A DNA stretch of 64,000 bases, taken from assembly GCF_026626705.1 (NCBI RefSeq), contig NZ_JAPNKC010000001.1, positions 310,001-374,000 of the forward strand, in the 5' to 3' direction. Below are positions 17,815-28,791 of the stretch, piece by piece. The translations under genes and the position numbers were made by a program. Under the pieces are notes generated by a model, which did not search any database, was not told the origin of the DNA, and worked only from the letters and a program-made list of their open reading frames with translations. Numbering within the stretch: position 1 is the stretch's first letter; each line of letters begins with the position of its first letter. Origin of the DNA: Pyxidicoccus sp. MSG2 (GTDB lineage: Bacteria; Myxococcota; Myxococcia; Myxococcales; Myxococcaceae).

Positions 17815-20352
17815 TCATGACGCGGACCGCCGCTCCAGCACCTGCCGGCTGAAGCGCCCGAAGTCCTCGTCGATGCCTCGCAGCTGCCCCTCCAGCCGGC
17901 GCGCGCTCTCGCCCAGGTCGCCAGGCATGGAGCCCAGGAGCGACAGCACGCCGCGCAGCCGCACCAGCTCCCCCTCCTTCAGCGCGAGCATGGGGAAGCG
18001 GCTGCGCACCAGCCGGTCCACCGTGCGCTCCGCCTCGGCCTTCTCCGAGATGGAGTCCGGCGCGGGCAGCGACGTGAGGAGCTGCGTCAGCCAGCTGCGC
18101 AGGTACTTCACGCGCGAGTGGACGAAGGACAGCTCCGCCTGCGCCACGGCCGCCCGGACGTTCTCCGACAGGAAGCCCGACGAGGCGCCACCGCGGGTGA
18201 CGGTGAGCTGCCCGTCGAGCCCGAGCAGCGCGGCCAGCTCCCCGTCGGGCGCCCGGGAGGAGAACTCGCCCCGGTAGAAGACATAGGCGTCGCCATTGAG
18301 GACCGCGGTGGCCTGGGGCGGAGGGCTGGCCACCTCGCGCGTGAGCAGCCGGGCGTGCTCCCGGAGCCGGGTCTCGATGAGGTCGCGGCACTCGGCCAGC
18401 ACGAGCTCCGCGGACAGGCCCTCTCGCCGCAGGTTCTCCGCCACGGACTGCACCGCGCGGCCGTACTGCTCGATTCGCTCGAAGGGCGTGGTGCCGAGCA
18501 CGTCGCGCGCGTAGGCCAGCCCCAGGGGAAGCAGCAGTTCCTGCTTGAGGCCCGCCTGGGACGGGTCCAACACGGCCAGGGAGTGCTCCAGTTGCGTGAG
18601 GCGTCGCGAGTCGGCGGAGAGTGCCTCCAACGGCTCCTTGCGAGAGCGCCCCGTGGAGCCCTGGAAGGCCTGGGCCGCGCGCCTGCGCAGGGCGGACACC
18701 ACGCGCCGCCGCACGGCGACCTCCGCCACGCGCAGGCGCTCCAGCGCGGCCGGAGCCCCTTCCGCCAGTTGTCCCGCCAGCTCCGTCGTCTGGGACAGCT
18801 CCTCCTCCAGGTTGTCCGCCAGCCCCACGAGCCCTTCGAGCTTCAGCCCGTCCTCGAAGTCCACGCTCTCCGCGGAGAGGGCAATCATCTCCAGCGCGCC
18901 CTCCAGGAAGCGGGCCGTGGCCTCACAGAGGGGCGCGAAGTTGGCGCGCAGCTCGGGAAGGGTGCGGCACAGCTCCAGCGCGTCCCGGAAGGACGACAGC
19001 AACGCCAACCCGCCCCGGCCCTCGCCCTGCCCCGCCATGCCGCGTGCAAGCCGCTGCTCGAGCGCCGCCACCAGCGCCCGGGCTGCCACCAGCAGCGGCG
19101 CCCGGTTCTGTGCGTGGCGCGGCCCGGGCACCAGCTTGGCCAGGAGCGCCTTCGCGGTGTTGGAGACCAGGGCCGGCTGCCAGTTGCGCCCCAGCGCCTC
19201 GGCCGCCGTCACCTCCTCCTGCGCGCCCAGTGCCTGGGCCTCGCGCTCCACGCCGCCGCCCAGCTCCTGCCGCACCTTCGCCAGGGACTCGTCGAAGGCC
19301 CGCTGCTCCAGCCGGACGATTTCGAGCTGCGCCCGCTCCCGGGGGTCCACCACCGCCTTGAGCAGCGCCTCCGTCTCCGCCGCGGGCGGGCCGCCCAGCA
19401 GGAAGAACCAGCGCAGCGAGTCCAGGTCCTCCACCGTCGCCTCCAGCGGCCGGTCCGGCCGCCGGTAGAGCTGGTCCCTCACCACCGCCGCCTTCAGCGC
19501 CCACAGCGCCTTCACCGCCGAGCGCTGGGAGAAATACTTCGTGGGCACGTAGTCGGGCAGCTTGGACACCTGCGCCGCCAGCGCGCGCTCCAGCGCGTCC
19601 GCCAGCAGCTCCACGCCCTCCAGCACGTGGCTGGGCACCTTCACCTTCGTCACCGCGTCCTGGAGCAGGTCCAATTGCTGCAGCGTGAGCTGGGCGCGCA
19701 GGTCCGGCCGTGCCCCGGCCGAGAAGCGCTGGAGCATGGCCGCCCGGCTCTCCCTCCGGGCGAAGGACTTGGGCACGAAGCAGATGAAGCTCAGCCGGTC
19801 CGCGAAGGCCAGCAGCAGCTCCGGCGAGCGCGCCAGCACCTCGGAGAGGTACCGGTTGCTCGTCATGATGACGCACTCGGTGCGCCCCGCCGTCACCCGC
19901 CGCCCGTGCTTCAGCTCGCGCTCGTACAGCACGTTGAGGATGGAGCGCAGCAGCATGTCCCGGCCGTCGAAGACCTCGTCCAGGAAGGCGTGCTCCGAGC
20001 CCAGCATGCCCTCGTCGGTGAGGTACTCCGTGCGTCCCGTCTCCGTGAGCACCTTGAAGTCCACCGGGCCGATGAGGTCCGCCTGCACGGTGGACTCGGC
20101 GAGCTGCTTGGAGAACAGCGACGGCTGGCCCGTGCGCTCGTCGATGATGCGCCCCAGCACCGCACTGGCGATGGCGCTCTTGGCCGTGCCTGGAGGCCCC
20201 ACCACCAGCACGTGCTCCCGCCCCAGGAGCGCCAGCTCGATTTGCGTGAAGAGCGTCTCTCGCTCCAGGTAGGCGTCCCGGAGCTCGCCGAAAAAGTGAC
20301 GGAAGGCCCGGGCGGCCTGGAGGTACGGGGGCGGTTGAGGGGACACGGACAA
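17815..20352 (-). CDS. MoxR/RavA-family AAA+ ATPase
   Basis: 845 residues. The N-terminal AAA+ module shows Walker A (VVGPPGTAKSAIAS), Walker B (HAFLDEVFDG), sensor 1 (IMTSNRY) and an Arg-rich sensor 2 area (FAFADRLS-like). A long helical C-terminal part of more than 450 residues contains several likely coiled coils and is longer than E. coli RavA (498 residues). The start is TTG 20352, or GTG 20346, and neither has a strong ribosome binding site. It is the first gene of the ATPase-VWA-coiled-coil operon. Confidence 0.88.
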   Translation of the reverse strand: MSVSPQPPPYLQAARAFRHFFGELRDAYLERETLFTQIELALLGREHVLVVGPPGTAKSAIASAVLGRIIDERTGQPSLFSKQLAESTVQADLIGPVDFKVLTETGRTEYLTDEGMLGSEHAFLDEVFDGRDMLLRSILNVLYERELKHGRRVTAGRTECVIMTSNRYLSEVLARSPELLLAFADRLSFICFVPKSFARRESRAAMLQRFSAGARPDLRAQLTLQQLDLLQDAVTKVKVPSHVLEGVELLADALERALAAQVSKLPDYVPTKYFSQRSAVKALWALKAAVVRDQLYRRPDRPLEATVEDLDSLRWFFLLGGPPAAETEALLKAVVDPRERAQLEIVRLEQRAFDESLAKVRQELGGGVEREAQALGAQEEVTAAEALGRNWQPALVSNTAKALLAKLVPGPRHAQNRAPLLVAARALVAALEQRLARGMAGQGEGRGGLALLSSFRDALELCRTLPELRANFAPLCEATARFLEGALEMIALSAESVDFEDGLKLEGLVGLADNLEEELSQTTELAGQLAEGAPAALERLRVAEVAVRRRVVSALRRRAAQAFQGSTGRSRKEPLEALSADSRRLTQLEHSLAVLDPSQAGLKQELLLPLGLAYARDVLGTTPFERIEQYGRAVQSVAENLRREGLSAELVLAECRDLIETRLREHARLLTREVASPPPQATAVLNGDAYVFYRGEFSSRAPDGELAALLGLDGQLTVTRGGASSGFLSENVRAAVAQAELSFVHSRVKYLRSWLTQLLTSLPAPDSISEKAEAERTVDRLVRSRFPMLALKEGELVRLRGVLSLLGSMPGDLGESARRLEGQLRGIDEDFGRFSRQVLERRSAS

Positions 20353-20434
20353 CCCAGAGGTGGCGGGGATGCGCCCATGCTATCCGCCGCCGTCGCCCCA
20401 TTTGAAGTGGACCTGCGCCCTCCCCACACGAAGG

Positions 20435-21307
20435 TCACCGCTCCCGCAGGGTGTCGTGCAGGTGCGCATGGACGCTGCGCCAGATTCCGTGCTGCCGCTC
20501 AATCGGGTCCATCAGCTTCATCCCCACCTCCGTGGCAGGGGAGCTGCCCTGGAAGGCGGAGTACTGGCGCAGCCGGGTTCCACCCTGGCCGTCGTCCTGG
20601 AAGACGAAGCGGTTCGTGCCCCGCAGCGGGTGCCCGTCCAGGGTGGTGATGTGCAGCGTGTTCGACCCCGGCTCCAGCCGGACGGTGATGGGGGCCCACA
20701 CCGGCGGGGGGCCCTTCTCCTCCAGGAACAGCTTCGCCCCGTCCGTCAGCACGCCCACCGCGGGCCGCACCTGGATGCCCGCCGACTCGAACACCGCCCC
20801 CGGGTTGCGCACGAAGTAGGCATAGGCCTTCTCCGGCGACACGCCCGGAATGGAGCTGGTGTAGTCCGTGAGCGACGTGGGCGCTCCCTTGATGGGAGGG
20901 CTCGCATCGAGTCGCTTCAGGTGCTGGCGCGCGTACGCGTCCACCACGCCGCCGCCCCCCATCACCAGGCTGGCCGCCGCGGCCTCGGACTGCGCGGCCG
21001 TCAGCGTCAACTGCTTCATCTGCTCGGCCAGGTTGCCCGTGGGCTTCGGAGGAAAAGCGCCTCCCACCGCGAAGTCGAACCGGTTGTTCGCCCCCGCCAT
21101 GGGACCGGTGCGGGGGCCCGTCACCGGAGTGCTCTCTCGTGCCCCGCCCTCTCCGCCTCGGAACACCTCCACGGTGGTGGCGGGAGCGGAGGCCGCCGGG
21201 CGGGACGGAGCCGGCCGCTGCGAGGACGGAGCGAGGGTGGCCGGAGTCGCCTCGGTGTCGACGAGGCCGGGATGGAGAGAAGACGGCGGGGACTCGATAC
21301 GGGACAT
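20435..21307 (-). CDS. Uncharacterised protein with low-complexity N-terminus and possible START/SRPBCC-like C-terminus
   Basis: 290 residues from ATG 21307, chosen over an upstream GTG because an AAAGGG element precedes it at good spacing. The first 100 residues are Pro/Ala/Ser/Thr-rich and probably disordered. The C-terminal 130 residues (around WAPITVRLEPGSNTLHITTL and GTNRFVFQDDGQGGTRLRQY) have alternating beta strands like SRPBCC-fold or DUF1990-type domains, but I see no diagnostic residues. There is no signal peptide. It appears to be a single-gene unit, about 80 bases downstream of the MoxR start region. Confidence 0.6.
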   Translation of the reverse strand: MSRIESPPSSLHPGLVDTEATPATLAPSSQRPAPSRPAASAPATTVEVFRGGEGGARESTPVTGPRTGPMAGANNRFDFAVGGAFPPKPTGNLAEQMKQLTLTAAQSEAAAASLVMGGGGVVDAYARQHLKRLDASPPIKGAPTSLTDYTSSIPGVSPEKAYAYFVRNPGAVFESAGIQVRPAVGVLTDGAKLFLEEKGPPPVWAPITVRLEPGSNTLHITTLDGHPLRGTNRFVFQDDGQGGTRLRQYSAFQGSSPATEVGMKLMDPIERQHGIWRSVHAHLHDTLRER

Positions 21308-21461
21308 GGGGCGCCCTTTCACTGGCACGAGGTGCCCTGTCCGGTTGCAGCCTCGCCGCCAGCCGCCGCCCCAGTCCCATCAAGCACTTGCCGACCCCAA
21401 GCGTCCCGCTTCTCGTACCCCCGTCCACCGCTTCGGAAGACCCGCGGTCCTCCCTCTCCGA

Positions 21462-24400
21462 TCAGCGGCGGCGCCGGGACAGCCGCAGGAGCAGTCCGAG
21501 GGCCATGAGGGTCAGGGGCGCCCCCGGGCCCGCGCCGGAAATCGGGTTGCAGCCGCAGCCGGAGGTATCGGAGACGTCGGGAGGGGTAACCGTCCCACCG
21601 TCCGCTCCGGTCTGGACGTCCGAGACCGTAAACGTCCGCTCGGCGGAGAAGGCACTGGATGCATCGCGCGCGTCCGTGGCCCTCACGCGCCAGGCATGAC
21701 TGCCTGCCGGCAGCGCCTCGCTCGCGGCCAGGGTCCAGGTCGTCTCCACCGTGCTGTGCGTGCGAATGACCTCACCGCCCTGGAGGACGTCCAGTTGATA
21801 GGTGATGGCCTCCCCTTCCTCGTCCGTGGAGGCACTCCACTGGAAGGCGACGAGCCCACTCTCCAGACGTGCACCCTCCGCGGGCGATACGAGCACCGGG
21901 ATGGACGGAGCGTCGTTGAACGGCACCACCTGGATGGTCACCCTGACCACCGCCGACACGAACTCTCCATCCGAGACACGGAAGGTGAAGCTGTCCGCGC
22001 CGCTGTAGCGAGCCGCCGGCGAGTAGGTGCGACGGGAGCCAGTGCCACTCAGGGTGCCGTGCTGGGGCAGCGTGGTGATGTCATAGGTGAGCCCCTGTCC
22101 CTCCGGGTCGCTGCCCTGGAGCTGGATGTCCAGAGGGGTGTCCTCCACGGCGGACACCGCCTGGGAAACGGCGGACGGCGGTTGGTTGTCATTGAACGTC
22201 ATGAACCGGCCGCGGACTCGATGGCTCCAATAGGGAGATGAGAGGTCGAAGCGGTCATAGACCACGAAGGCCGTCCGGCCGGAGCCGGCGAACACCACCG
22301 ACGGCGCCTCTTCCGTGTCAGCGGTGTCTGCGATTGCAAACCCCATGGGCGTGCGAACGGTGCCCCCGTTCGTCACGCGCGCTCCGTAGATGTTGGGATT
22401 GGCCGTGCTCACGCTGTGGTCCTGCCAGACGACGACGTACTCCGCCCCCAGGGAGGCCACCGAGGGGACTTGCTGGTATCGGGTGGCCGTGGTGATGGCG
22501 ATTCCCAAGGCGTCCAGCACCGTGCCCTCGCTCGACACGCGCGCACCGTAGACGTCGGAGGCGCTGCTCCTGCGAAAGTCCCCCCAGGCGACGAAGTAGT
22601 CCGTGCCATTCGAAGCCACGGCGGGGTCTCGCTGCGTATCGACCGCGGTGGTGATGGCGAAACCCGAGGCCTCCAGGACCGCGCCCGCGCTCGTCACCCG
22701 GGCTCCGAAGATGTCGTTGTTGTCGTTGCGGGAGTCCTCCCAGACCACGAGGTAGTCCGTGCCATTCGAGGCCACCGCGGGGTCTGTCACATGCCCGGGC
22801 GGCCCGGAGACGGCGAGCCCCGAGGCCTCCAGGACTGCACCCGCGCTCGTCACCCGGGTGCCGGAGATGGTGGAGAGGGCGTTGTCACCGGGCACCTCCC
22901 AGACGACGAGGTAGTCCGTCCCGTTGGAAGCCACCGAGGGAGCACCTGATACCCGGGCCGACGACGCGGAGAGCGCAAGCCCCTGCGCGTCCAGAATCTC
23001 TCCGCCCCCCGTGATTCGCGCGCCCAGGACCTTGTTCTCGAGCCCACTGCCGTCCAGCCAGGCGACGAGGTAGTCCGTCCCGTTGGAGGCCACCGAAGGG
23101 TAGAGGTGTCCATCTCCCGAAGCAGAGATGTCGAGCCCCGAGGAGTCGAGGACCTCGCCCGCGCCCGTCACCCGCACTCCGTAGATGGCCACCGTGTTTT
23201 CCCGCTGACGGCTCTCGTACCAGACGACGAGGAAGTCCGTCCCGTTGGAAGCCACGGCGGGAGCCGACTGGCCATTGGCCGCCGTGGAGACCGCCACTCC
23301 CGAGCCGTCCAGCACCGCCCCCCCGGTCGTCACGCGCGCCCCGTAGATGTCCAGGAACGAGCGAGCGTCCTGCCAGGCCACGTAGAAGTCCGTGCCATTG
23401 AAGACCACCGACGGGCGGGTCTGGGCGTTGTAGGTGGTGGAGATGGCGACCCCGGAGGCGTCCACCACCGTGCCAGCGCTCGTCACCCGCGCGCCGAAGA
23501 TGTCGCCCGCCGTCTCGAGGCGGGCGTCCTCCCAGGCGACCAGGTAGTCCGTGCCATTCGAAGCCACCGACGGCGTGTCCTGCGACTGGAGGGCCGTGGA
23601 GATGGCGAACCCGGTGGCATCCACCACCGTGCCAGCGCTCGTCACCCGCGCGCCGAAGATGTCGCCCGCCGTCTCGAGGCGGGCGTCCTCCCAGGCGACC
23701 AGGTAGTCCGTGCCATTCGAAGCCACCGACGGCGTGAGCTGCGACTGGGACTCCGTGGAGATGGCGAGGCCCGCGGCATCCAGCACCGCGCCCGCGCTCG
23801 TCACCCGCGCGCCGAAGACATCCGGATTGCCAGCGCGCGCGTCCTCCCAGACGACCAGGTAGTCCGTCCCGTTGGAGGCCACGGACGGCAGGCTTTGAGC
23901 CTGGGTGGCCATGGCGATGGCCAGGCCCTCGCCATCCACCACCGCACCGGTGCTCGCCACCCGCGTGCCGTAGATGTCCGGGTTCCCGTTGCGCATGTCC
24001 CACCAGACGACGAGGTAGTCCGTCCCATTGGAGGCCACGTCGGGAGCGTGCTGCCCTGAAGTGGAAGTCCCCAGCGCCAGGCCGGCGGCATCCTGGACCT
24101 CCCCCGCCCCGCTCACGCGCGTCCCACGAATGGTGGCATCGCTCCCCGAGAGCGTGTCCTCCCAGACGACGAGGTAGTCCGTCCCGTTGGAGGCCACCGA
24201 GGGATTGTGCGGGAAGGCGGACTCACGGGAGATGTGGAGACCCCAGTCATCCAGCACCATCCCCGCGCTCGACACCCGGGCGCCGAAGATCTCGAAGCCG
24301 CCCCCCCGGAAGTCCTCCCAGACGACGAGCTGGCCCGAGCCATTGGAAGCCACCGACGGGAGCTCCTGGCTGTAGCTCTGCGGCTCCGGCACCGGCTGGT

Positions 24401-25205
24401 TCGTGCCGATCTCCGGTGAGATGGTGGGGGCGAGCGTCGCGGGAAAGACGGTCGCCGCCAGCAGCGCCTCGGACACCTGGAAATGGATGGCCCCCGCGCG
24501 GTAGCGGGCCTGAAGCGGCGTGCGCCGCCCCGTGGCATCCACCCAGGCGGCATGGCCATAGCGGAAGCCCAGGCCACTCTTCGCATCCCTGAAGTGAAGG
24601 CCCTGGTCGGTGCCCTCAACAAAGGCCAGCCCCTGCACGGGCAGCGTCAACACCAGGTCACCCGCTCCTGCAGGCGCGGCCGCGAAGACCCACTCCTGTT
24701 GAACGCCCTCCTCCGAGTTGCGCAGGTGCTCGGAGAAGCCCTCGCGGGACAGGGAGAGCTGCCCGCCCTTCTCCACCCGGACCCGCGCCTCCGTGGCCCG
24801 CATCTCTCGAACGCCCCGACGCACCTGCACGGCACCCAGCGTGAGGGGCGCACCCTTCACGGCCGAAGGCTGGGACGATGCGTGCGAACGCCCCTCGCCA
24901 GTGGGGTCCACCCGGGGATGGAAGAAGGGCGTCAGGCCCAGCCCATCACCGCTCGCCCGCACGTCGTACGTGGAGTGGCCGCCGCGCCAGACCGCGCCCT
25001 CGGGCCGCCAGGCGAAGTGGACCTGCCGCATGACGGCGGAGACATCGAACGATGCGCCGACCTCGGGTGCGGGCGGAGGCGCGGCACTCTCTTCGACGGT
25101 GGACGACCGGCAGGAGAGCAGGGACAGGGTAACGACAACCCCGAGGAGCGGGCGGAGCCAGACGGGCGAAGGGAGCATGAAGGGCCGAAGCTTCTTCCCA
25201 ATCAT
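21462..25205 (-). CDS. Large surface lipoprotein with about 14 propeller-like repeats and a MYXO-CTERM-like tail
   Basis: 1247 residues. The N-terminal signal ends in a lipobox (LSLLSC). After a roughly 250-residue head come about 14 repeats of about 53 residues with consensus VASNGTDYLVVWED, then FGARVTSAG and VLDASGLAIS; 13 are clear and one is degraded. Next are a cadherin-like/Ig-like domain (VEDTPLDIQLQGSDPEGQGL) and a fibronectin-III-like domain. The C-terminus has Cys-Gly-Cys, a hydrophobic helix (APLTLMALGLLLRL) and RRRR, the layout of MYXO-CTERM sorting tags, which direct proteins to the surface. Function is unknown; adhesion or binding is plausible. Fourteen units would suit two seven-bladed propellers (inference). 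Confidence 0.85.
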   Translation of the reverse strand: MIGKKLRPFMLPSPVWLRPLLGVVVTLSLLSCRSSTVEESAAPPPAPEVGASFDVSAVMRQVHFAWRPEGAVWRGGHSTYDVRASGDGLGLTPFFHPRVDPTGEGRSHASSQPSAVKGAPLTLGAVQVRRGVREMRATEARVRVEKGGQLSLSREGFSEHLRNSEEGVQQEWVFAAAPAGAGDLVLTLPVQGLAFVEGTDQGLHFRDAKSGLGFRYGHAAWVDATGRRTPLQARYRAGAIHFQVSEALLAATVFPATLAPTISPEIGTNQPVPEPQSYSQELPSVASNGSGQLVVWEDFRGGGFEIFGARVSSAGMVLDDWGLHISRESAFPHNPSVASNGTDYLVVWEDTLSGSDATIRGTRVSGAGEVQDAAGLALGTSTSGQHAPDVASNGTDYLVVWWDMRNGNPDIYGTRVASTGAVVDGEGLAIAMATQAQSLPSVASNGTDYLVVWEDARAGNPDVFGARVTSAGAVLDAAGLAISTESQSQLTPSVASNGTDYLVAWEDARLETAGDIFGARVTSAGTVVDATGFAISTALQSQDTPSVASNGTDYLVAWEDARLETAGDIFGARVTSAGTVVDASGVAISTTYNAQTRPSVVFNGTDFYVAWQDARSFLDIYGARVTTGGAVLDGSGVAVSTAANGQSAPAVASNGTDFLVVWYESRQRENTVAIYGVRVTGAGEVLDSSGLDISASGDGHLYPSVASNGTDYLVAWLDGSGLENKVLGARITGGGEILDAQGLALSASSARVSGAPSVASNGTDYLVVWEVPGDNALSTISGTRVTSAGAVLEASGLAVSGPPGHVTDPAVASNGTDYLVVWEDSRNDNNDIFGARVTSAGAVLEASGFAITTAVDTQRDPAVASNGTDYFVAWGDFRRSSASDVYGARVSSEGTVLDALGIAITTATRYQQVPSVASLGAEYVVVWQDHSVSTANPNIYGARVTNGGTVRTPMGFAIADTADTEEAPSVVFAGSGRTAFVVYDRFDLSSPYWSHRVRGRFMTFNDNQPPSAVSQAVSAVEDTPLDIQLQGSDPEGQGLTYDITTLPQHGTLSGTGSRRTYSPAARYSGADSFTFRVSDGEFVSAVVRVTIQVVPFNDAPSIPVLVSPAEGARLESGLVAFQWSASTDEEGEAITYQLDVLQGGEVIRTHSTVETTWTLAASEALPAGSHAWRVRATDARDASSAFSAERTFTVSDVQTGADGGTVTPPDVSDTSGCGCNPISGAGPGAPLTLMALGLLLRLSRRRR
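23461..23736 (-). repeat. Tandem exact 117-base duplication inside the repeat lipoprotein gene
   Basis: Bases 23461-23577 and 23620-23736 are identical, offset by 159 bases (53 codons, one protein repeat). Neighbouring units have diverged, so this pair is a recent duplication or gene-conversion event. It marks the array as a possible site of recombination and repeat-number change. Confidence 0.9.
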
Positions 25206-25246
25206 GAATCAAAGACAATCCCCGGGTCCGTCCCGCCCTCAATGCG

Positions 25247-25287
25247 AGAGGGCCGGCCTCCCGCCTTCGCGGAAGCACCGGCCCTCT
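25247..25287 (-). terminator. Hairpin downstream of dnaK
   Basis: Ten-base complementary arms (25247-25256 and 25278-25287) enclose a smaller hairpin (25261-25272). It lies just after the dnaK stop on the minus strand and before the start of the repeat lipoprotein gene. There is no clear T tract. Confidence 0.6.
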
Positions 25288-25324
25288 TGCAACAGCTCAA
25301 CGCAGGCGGCTCACCGCCCCGGCA

Positions 25325-27235
<1,911 letters not shown>

Positions 27236-27635
27236 GGTTCGTATCCTCCGGAAAAGACTGCGTTTTTCTCAAAAGCTCCTGATGTACGCCCAACGTAACC
27301 ACCCACCCCCTCCTGTCAAACCAGGCAGGTGCCCGCGCAGGCCCGTCGAAGTGAAGGTGGCAACCCCCGGTGCGTAGCGCAGTGCGCAGGCAGGCATGCG
27401 CCGCGTCACGCCTGCGCCACCAACGCGGCACGGGTGCGTAACGCGCTCTACACCTCTGTCACCCCGCGGTAGCAACCGGGCGACCTCACGATCAGCAGCC
27501 AACGCTCCAACCCCTTGGAAAGACACGCCTGCCTGCCTGCTGACGCCTCGCGTCAGGGCTTGGCGAGAAAAGTGCACACTCGGCCAGCCGTCGCCATCGG
27601 GCCCCCCCAGCCCGAGCAACCCAGGAGCCTGCCGC
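27236..27635. other. Intergenic region between divergent dnaK and lipid-kinase genes
   Basis: About 400 bases with no credible gene. It contains the dnaK ribosome binding site and promoter candidate near 27290-27320, and an AGGAG at 27623-27627 serving the plus-strand gene. Open frames crossing it have no ribosome binding site and atypical codon use. Nothing else is recognised. Confidence 0.6.
27292..27319 (-). promoter_or_regulatory. Candidate sigma-70-type promoter of dnaK
   Basis: On the minus strand a perfect TTGACA (27314-27319) is followed 16 bases later by TACGTT (27292-27297, three of six consensus matches), placing the start of transcription about 50 bases before dnaK. No sigma-32-type sequence or CIRCE repeat is evident. 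Pattern only; no experimental support. Confidence 0.45.
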
Positions 27636-28730
27636 ATGCTCGTCCAGCCCCTCCGCTCTCCGGACTTCCGCCGTGCTCCCGCGTCGGACACCACCGCCGA
27701 GCCGAAGGTCGCGGTGCTGCTGAACGCCAATGCCCGCAAGGTGGACGCACGGGTGGTGAAGTCGCTGTCGCACGTGGTGCCGGAGCAGGACCTGTTCCTC
27801 TCCCGCTCGCAGCTGGATGGGCGGCGCATCGTCCAGACGGTGCTGGAGCGGGGCTACCCCATGGTCTTCACGGGCGGCGGTGACGGCACCTTCATGGGCT
27901 TCGTCAACGAGGTGCTGCACCAGGTGGGGCCGCGCGGCCGCTTCGCCGGGCAGACGGCGCCCCGCTTCGGCATCCTCAAGCTGGGCACGGGCAACGGCAT
28001 CGCCGCGCACGTGAATGCCTCCAGCACGCGCGGCGACGGCATCCTCAACGACGTGCTGCGCGCCCGCACCGGCGAGGTGCCGGGCTACCGCCCCATGGAC
28101 CTGCTGATGGTGGATGGCCAGCGCGCGCCGTTCGCCGGACTGGGCGTGGATGGCAAGGTGCTCAACGACTACATCTGGGTGAAGGAGAACCTGGGCAAGG
28201 GCCTCTTGAAGGGCATGCTCACGGGCAGCGGCGGCTACTTCTCCGCGGTGGCCTGCAAGACGGTGCCCCACTACCTCACGAACTCCACCTGGGTGGAGTG
28301 CGAAGTCGTGAACGGCCCGTCCAGCGAGGCGTACCGCCTGGGCGCGGACGGCCGCGCGGTGGGTGACGCGCTCGCCCCCGGTGCCACGCTGTTCCGCGGC
28401 AAGCTGATGATGGCCGCGGCGGGCACCATGCCCTTCTACGGCTACGGCTTCCGCATGTTCCCCTTCGCCGGCGAGCGCCGCGGCTTCATGCAGCTGCGCC
28501 TGGGCCAGGTGAAGCCCGCGCAGGTGCTGGCGAACCTGCCGAAGCTGTGGAACGGCCGCTGGTTCCCGGAAGGGCTCCACGACTTCCACGCCCGCGAGGT
28601 GACGATTCGCTTCGCCCGCCCCATGCCCTTCCAGGTGGGCGGCGACGCGGCCGGCTACCGCGACCAGGTGAACCTGTCCGTCGCCCCCGAGTCCATCGAA
28701 CTGGTGGACTTCAACGGCGCGATGAACTGA
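27636..28730 (+). CDS. Diacylglycerol kinase-like lipid/sphingosine kinase family protein
   Basis: 364 residues from ATG 27636, with AGGAG eight bases upstream. The catalytic-domain signature of the DAGK/NAD-kinase-like fold is clear: VLLNANARKVD at the N-terminus, VFTGGGDGTFMGFVNEVL and LKLGTGNGIAAHVN. The family phosphorylates diacylglycerol, sphingoid bases or related lipids using ATP at the inner membrane surface. It is about 60 residues longer than E. coli YegS. The substrate is not predictable. The nearest genes give no pathway context. Confidence 0.85.
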   Translation: MLVQPLRSPDFRRAPASDTTAEPKVAVLLNANARKVDARVVKSLSHVVPEQDLFLSRSQLDGRRIVQTVLERGYPMVFTGGGDGTFMGFVNEVLHQVGPRGRFAGQTAPRFGILKLGTGNGIAAHVNASSTRGDGILNDVLRARTGEVPGYRPMDLLMVDGQRAPFAGLGVDGKVLNDYIWVKENLGKGLLKGMLTGSGGYFSAVACKTVPHYLTNSTWVECEVVNGPSSEAYRLGADGRAVGDALAPGATLFRGKLMMAAAGTMPFYGYGFRMFPFAGERRGFMQLRLGQVKPAQVLANLPKLWNGRWFPEGLHDFHAREVTIRFARPMPFQVGGDAAGYRDQVNLSVAPESIELVDFNGAMN

Positions 28731-28758
28731 CGCCAGCGGGACGGCTGCCCGGGTGCCG

Positions 28759-28779
28759 GCCCCTCGTCTTCCGAGGGGC
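28759..28779. terminator. Hairpin between convergent genes
   Basis: A perfect 8-base stem (28759-28766 with 28772-28779) with a 5-base loop lies between the ends of the lipid-kinase and methyltransferase genes. It probably serves as a two-way terminator, though no U tract follows. Confidence 0.6.
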
Positions 28780-28791
28780 GCCCCTGCCCTA

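Noticed and set aside
18118..20649. 843-residue plus-strand open frame opposite the MoxR ATPase
   Set aside because: It is a shadow frame; the minus strand has intact Walker A and B motifs and an operon context.
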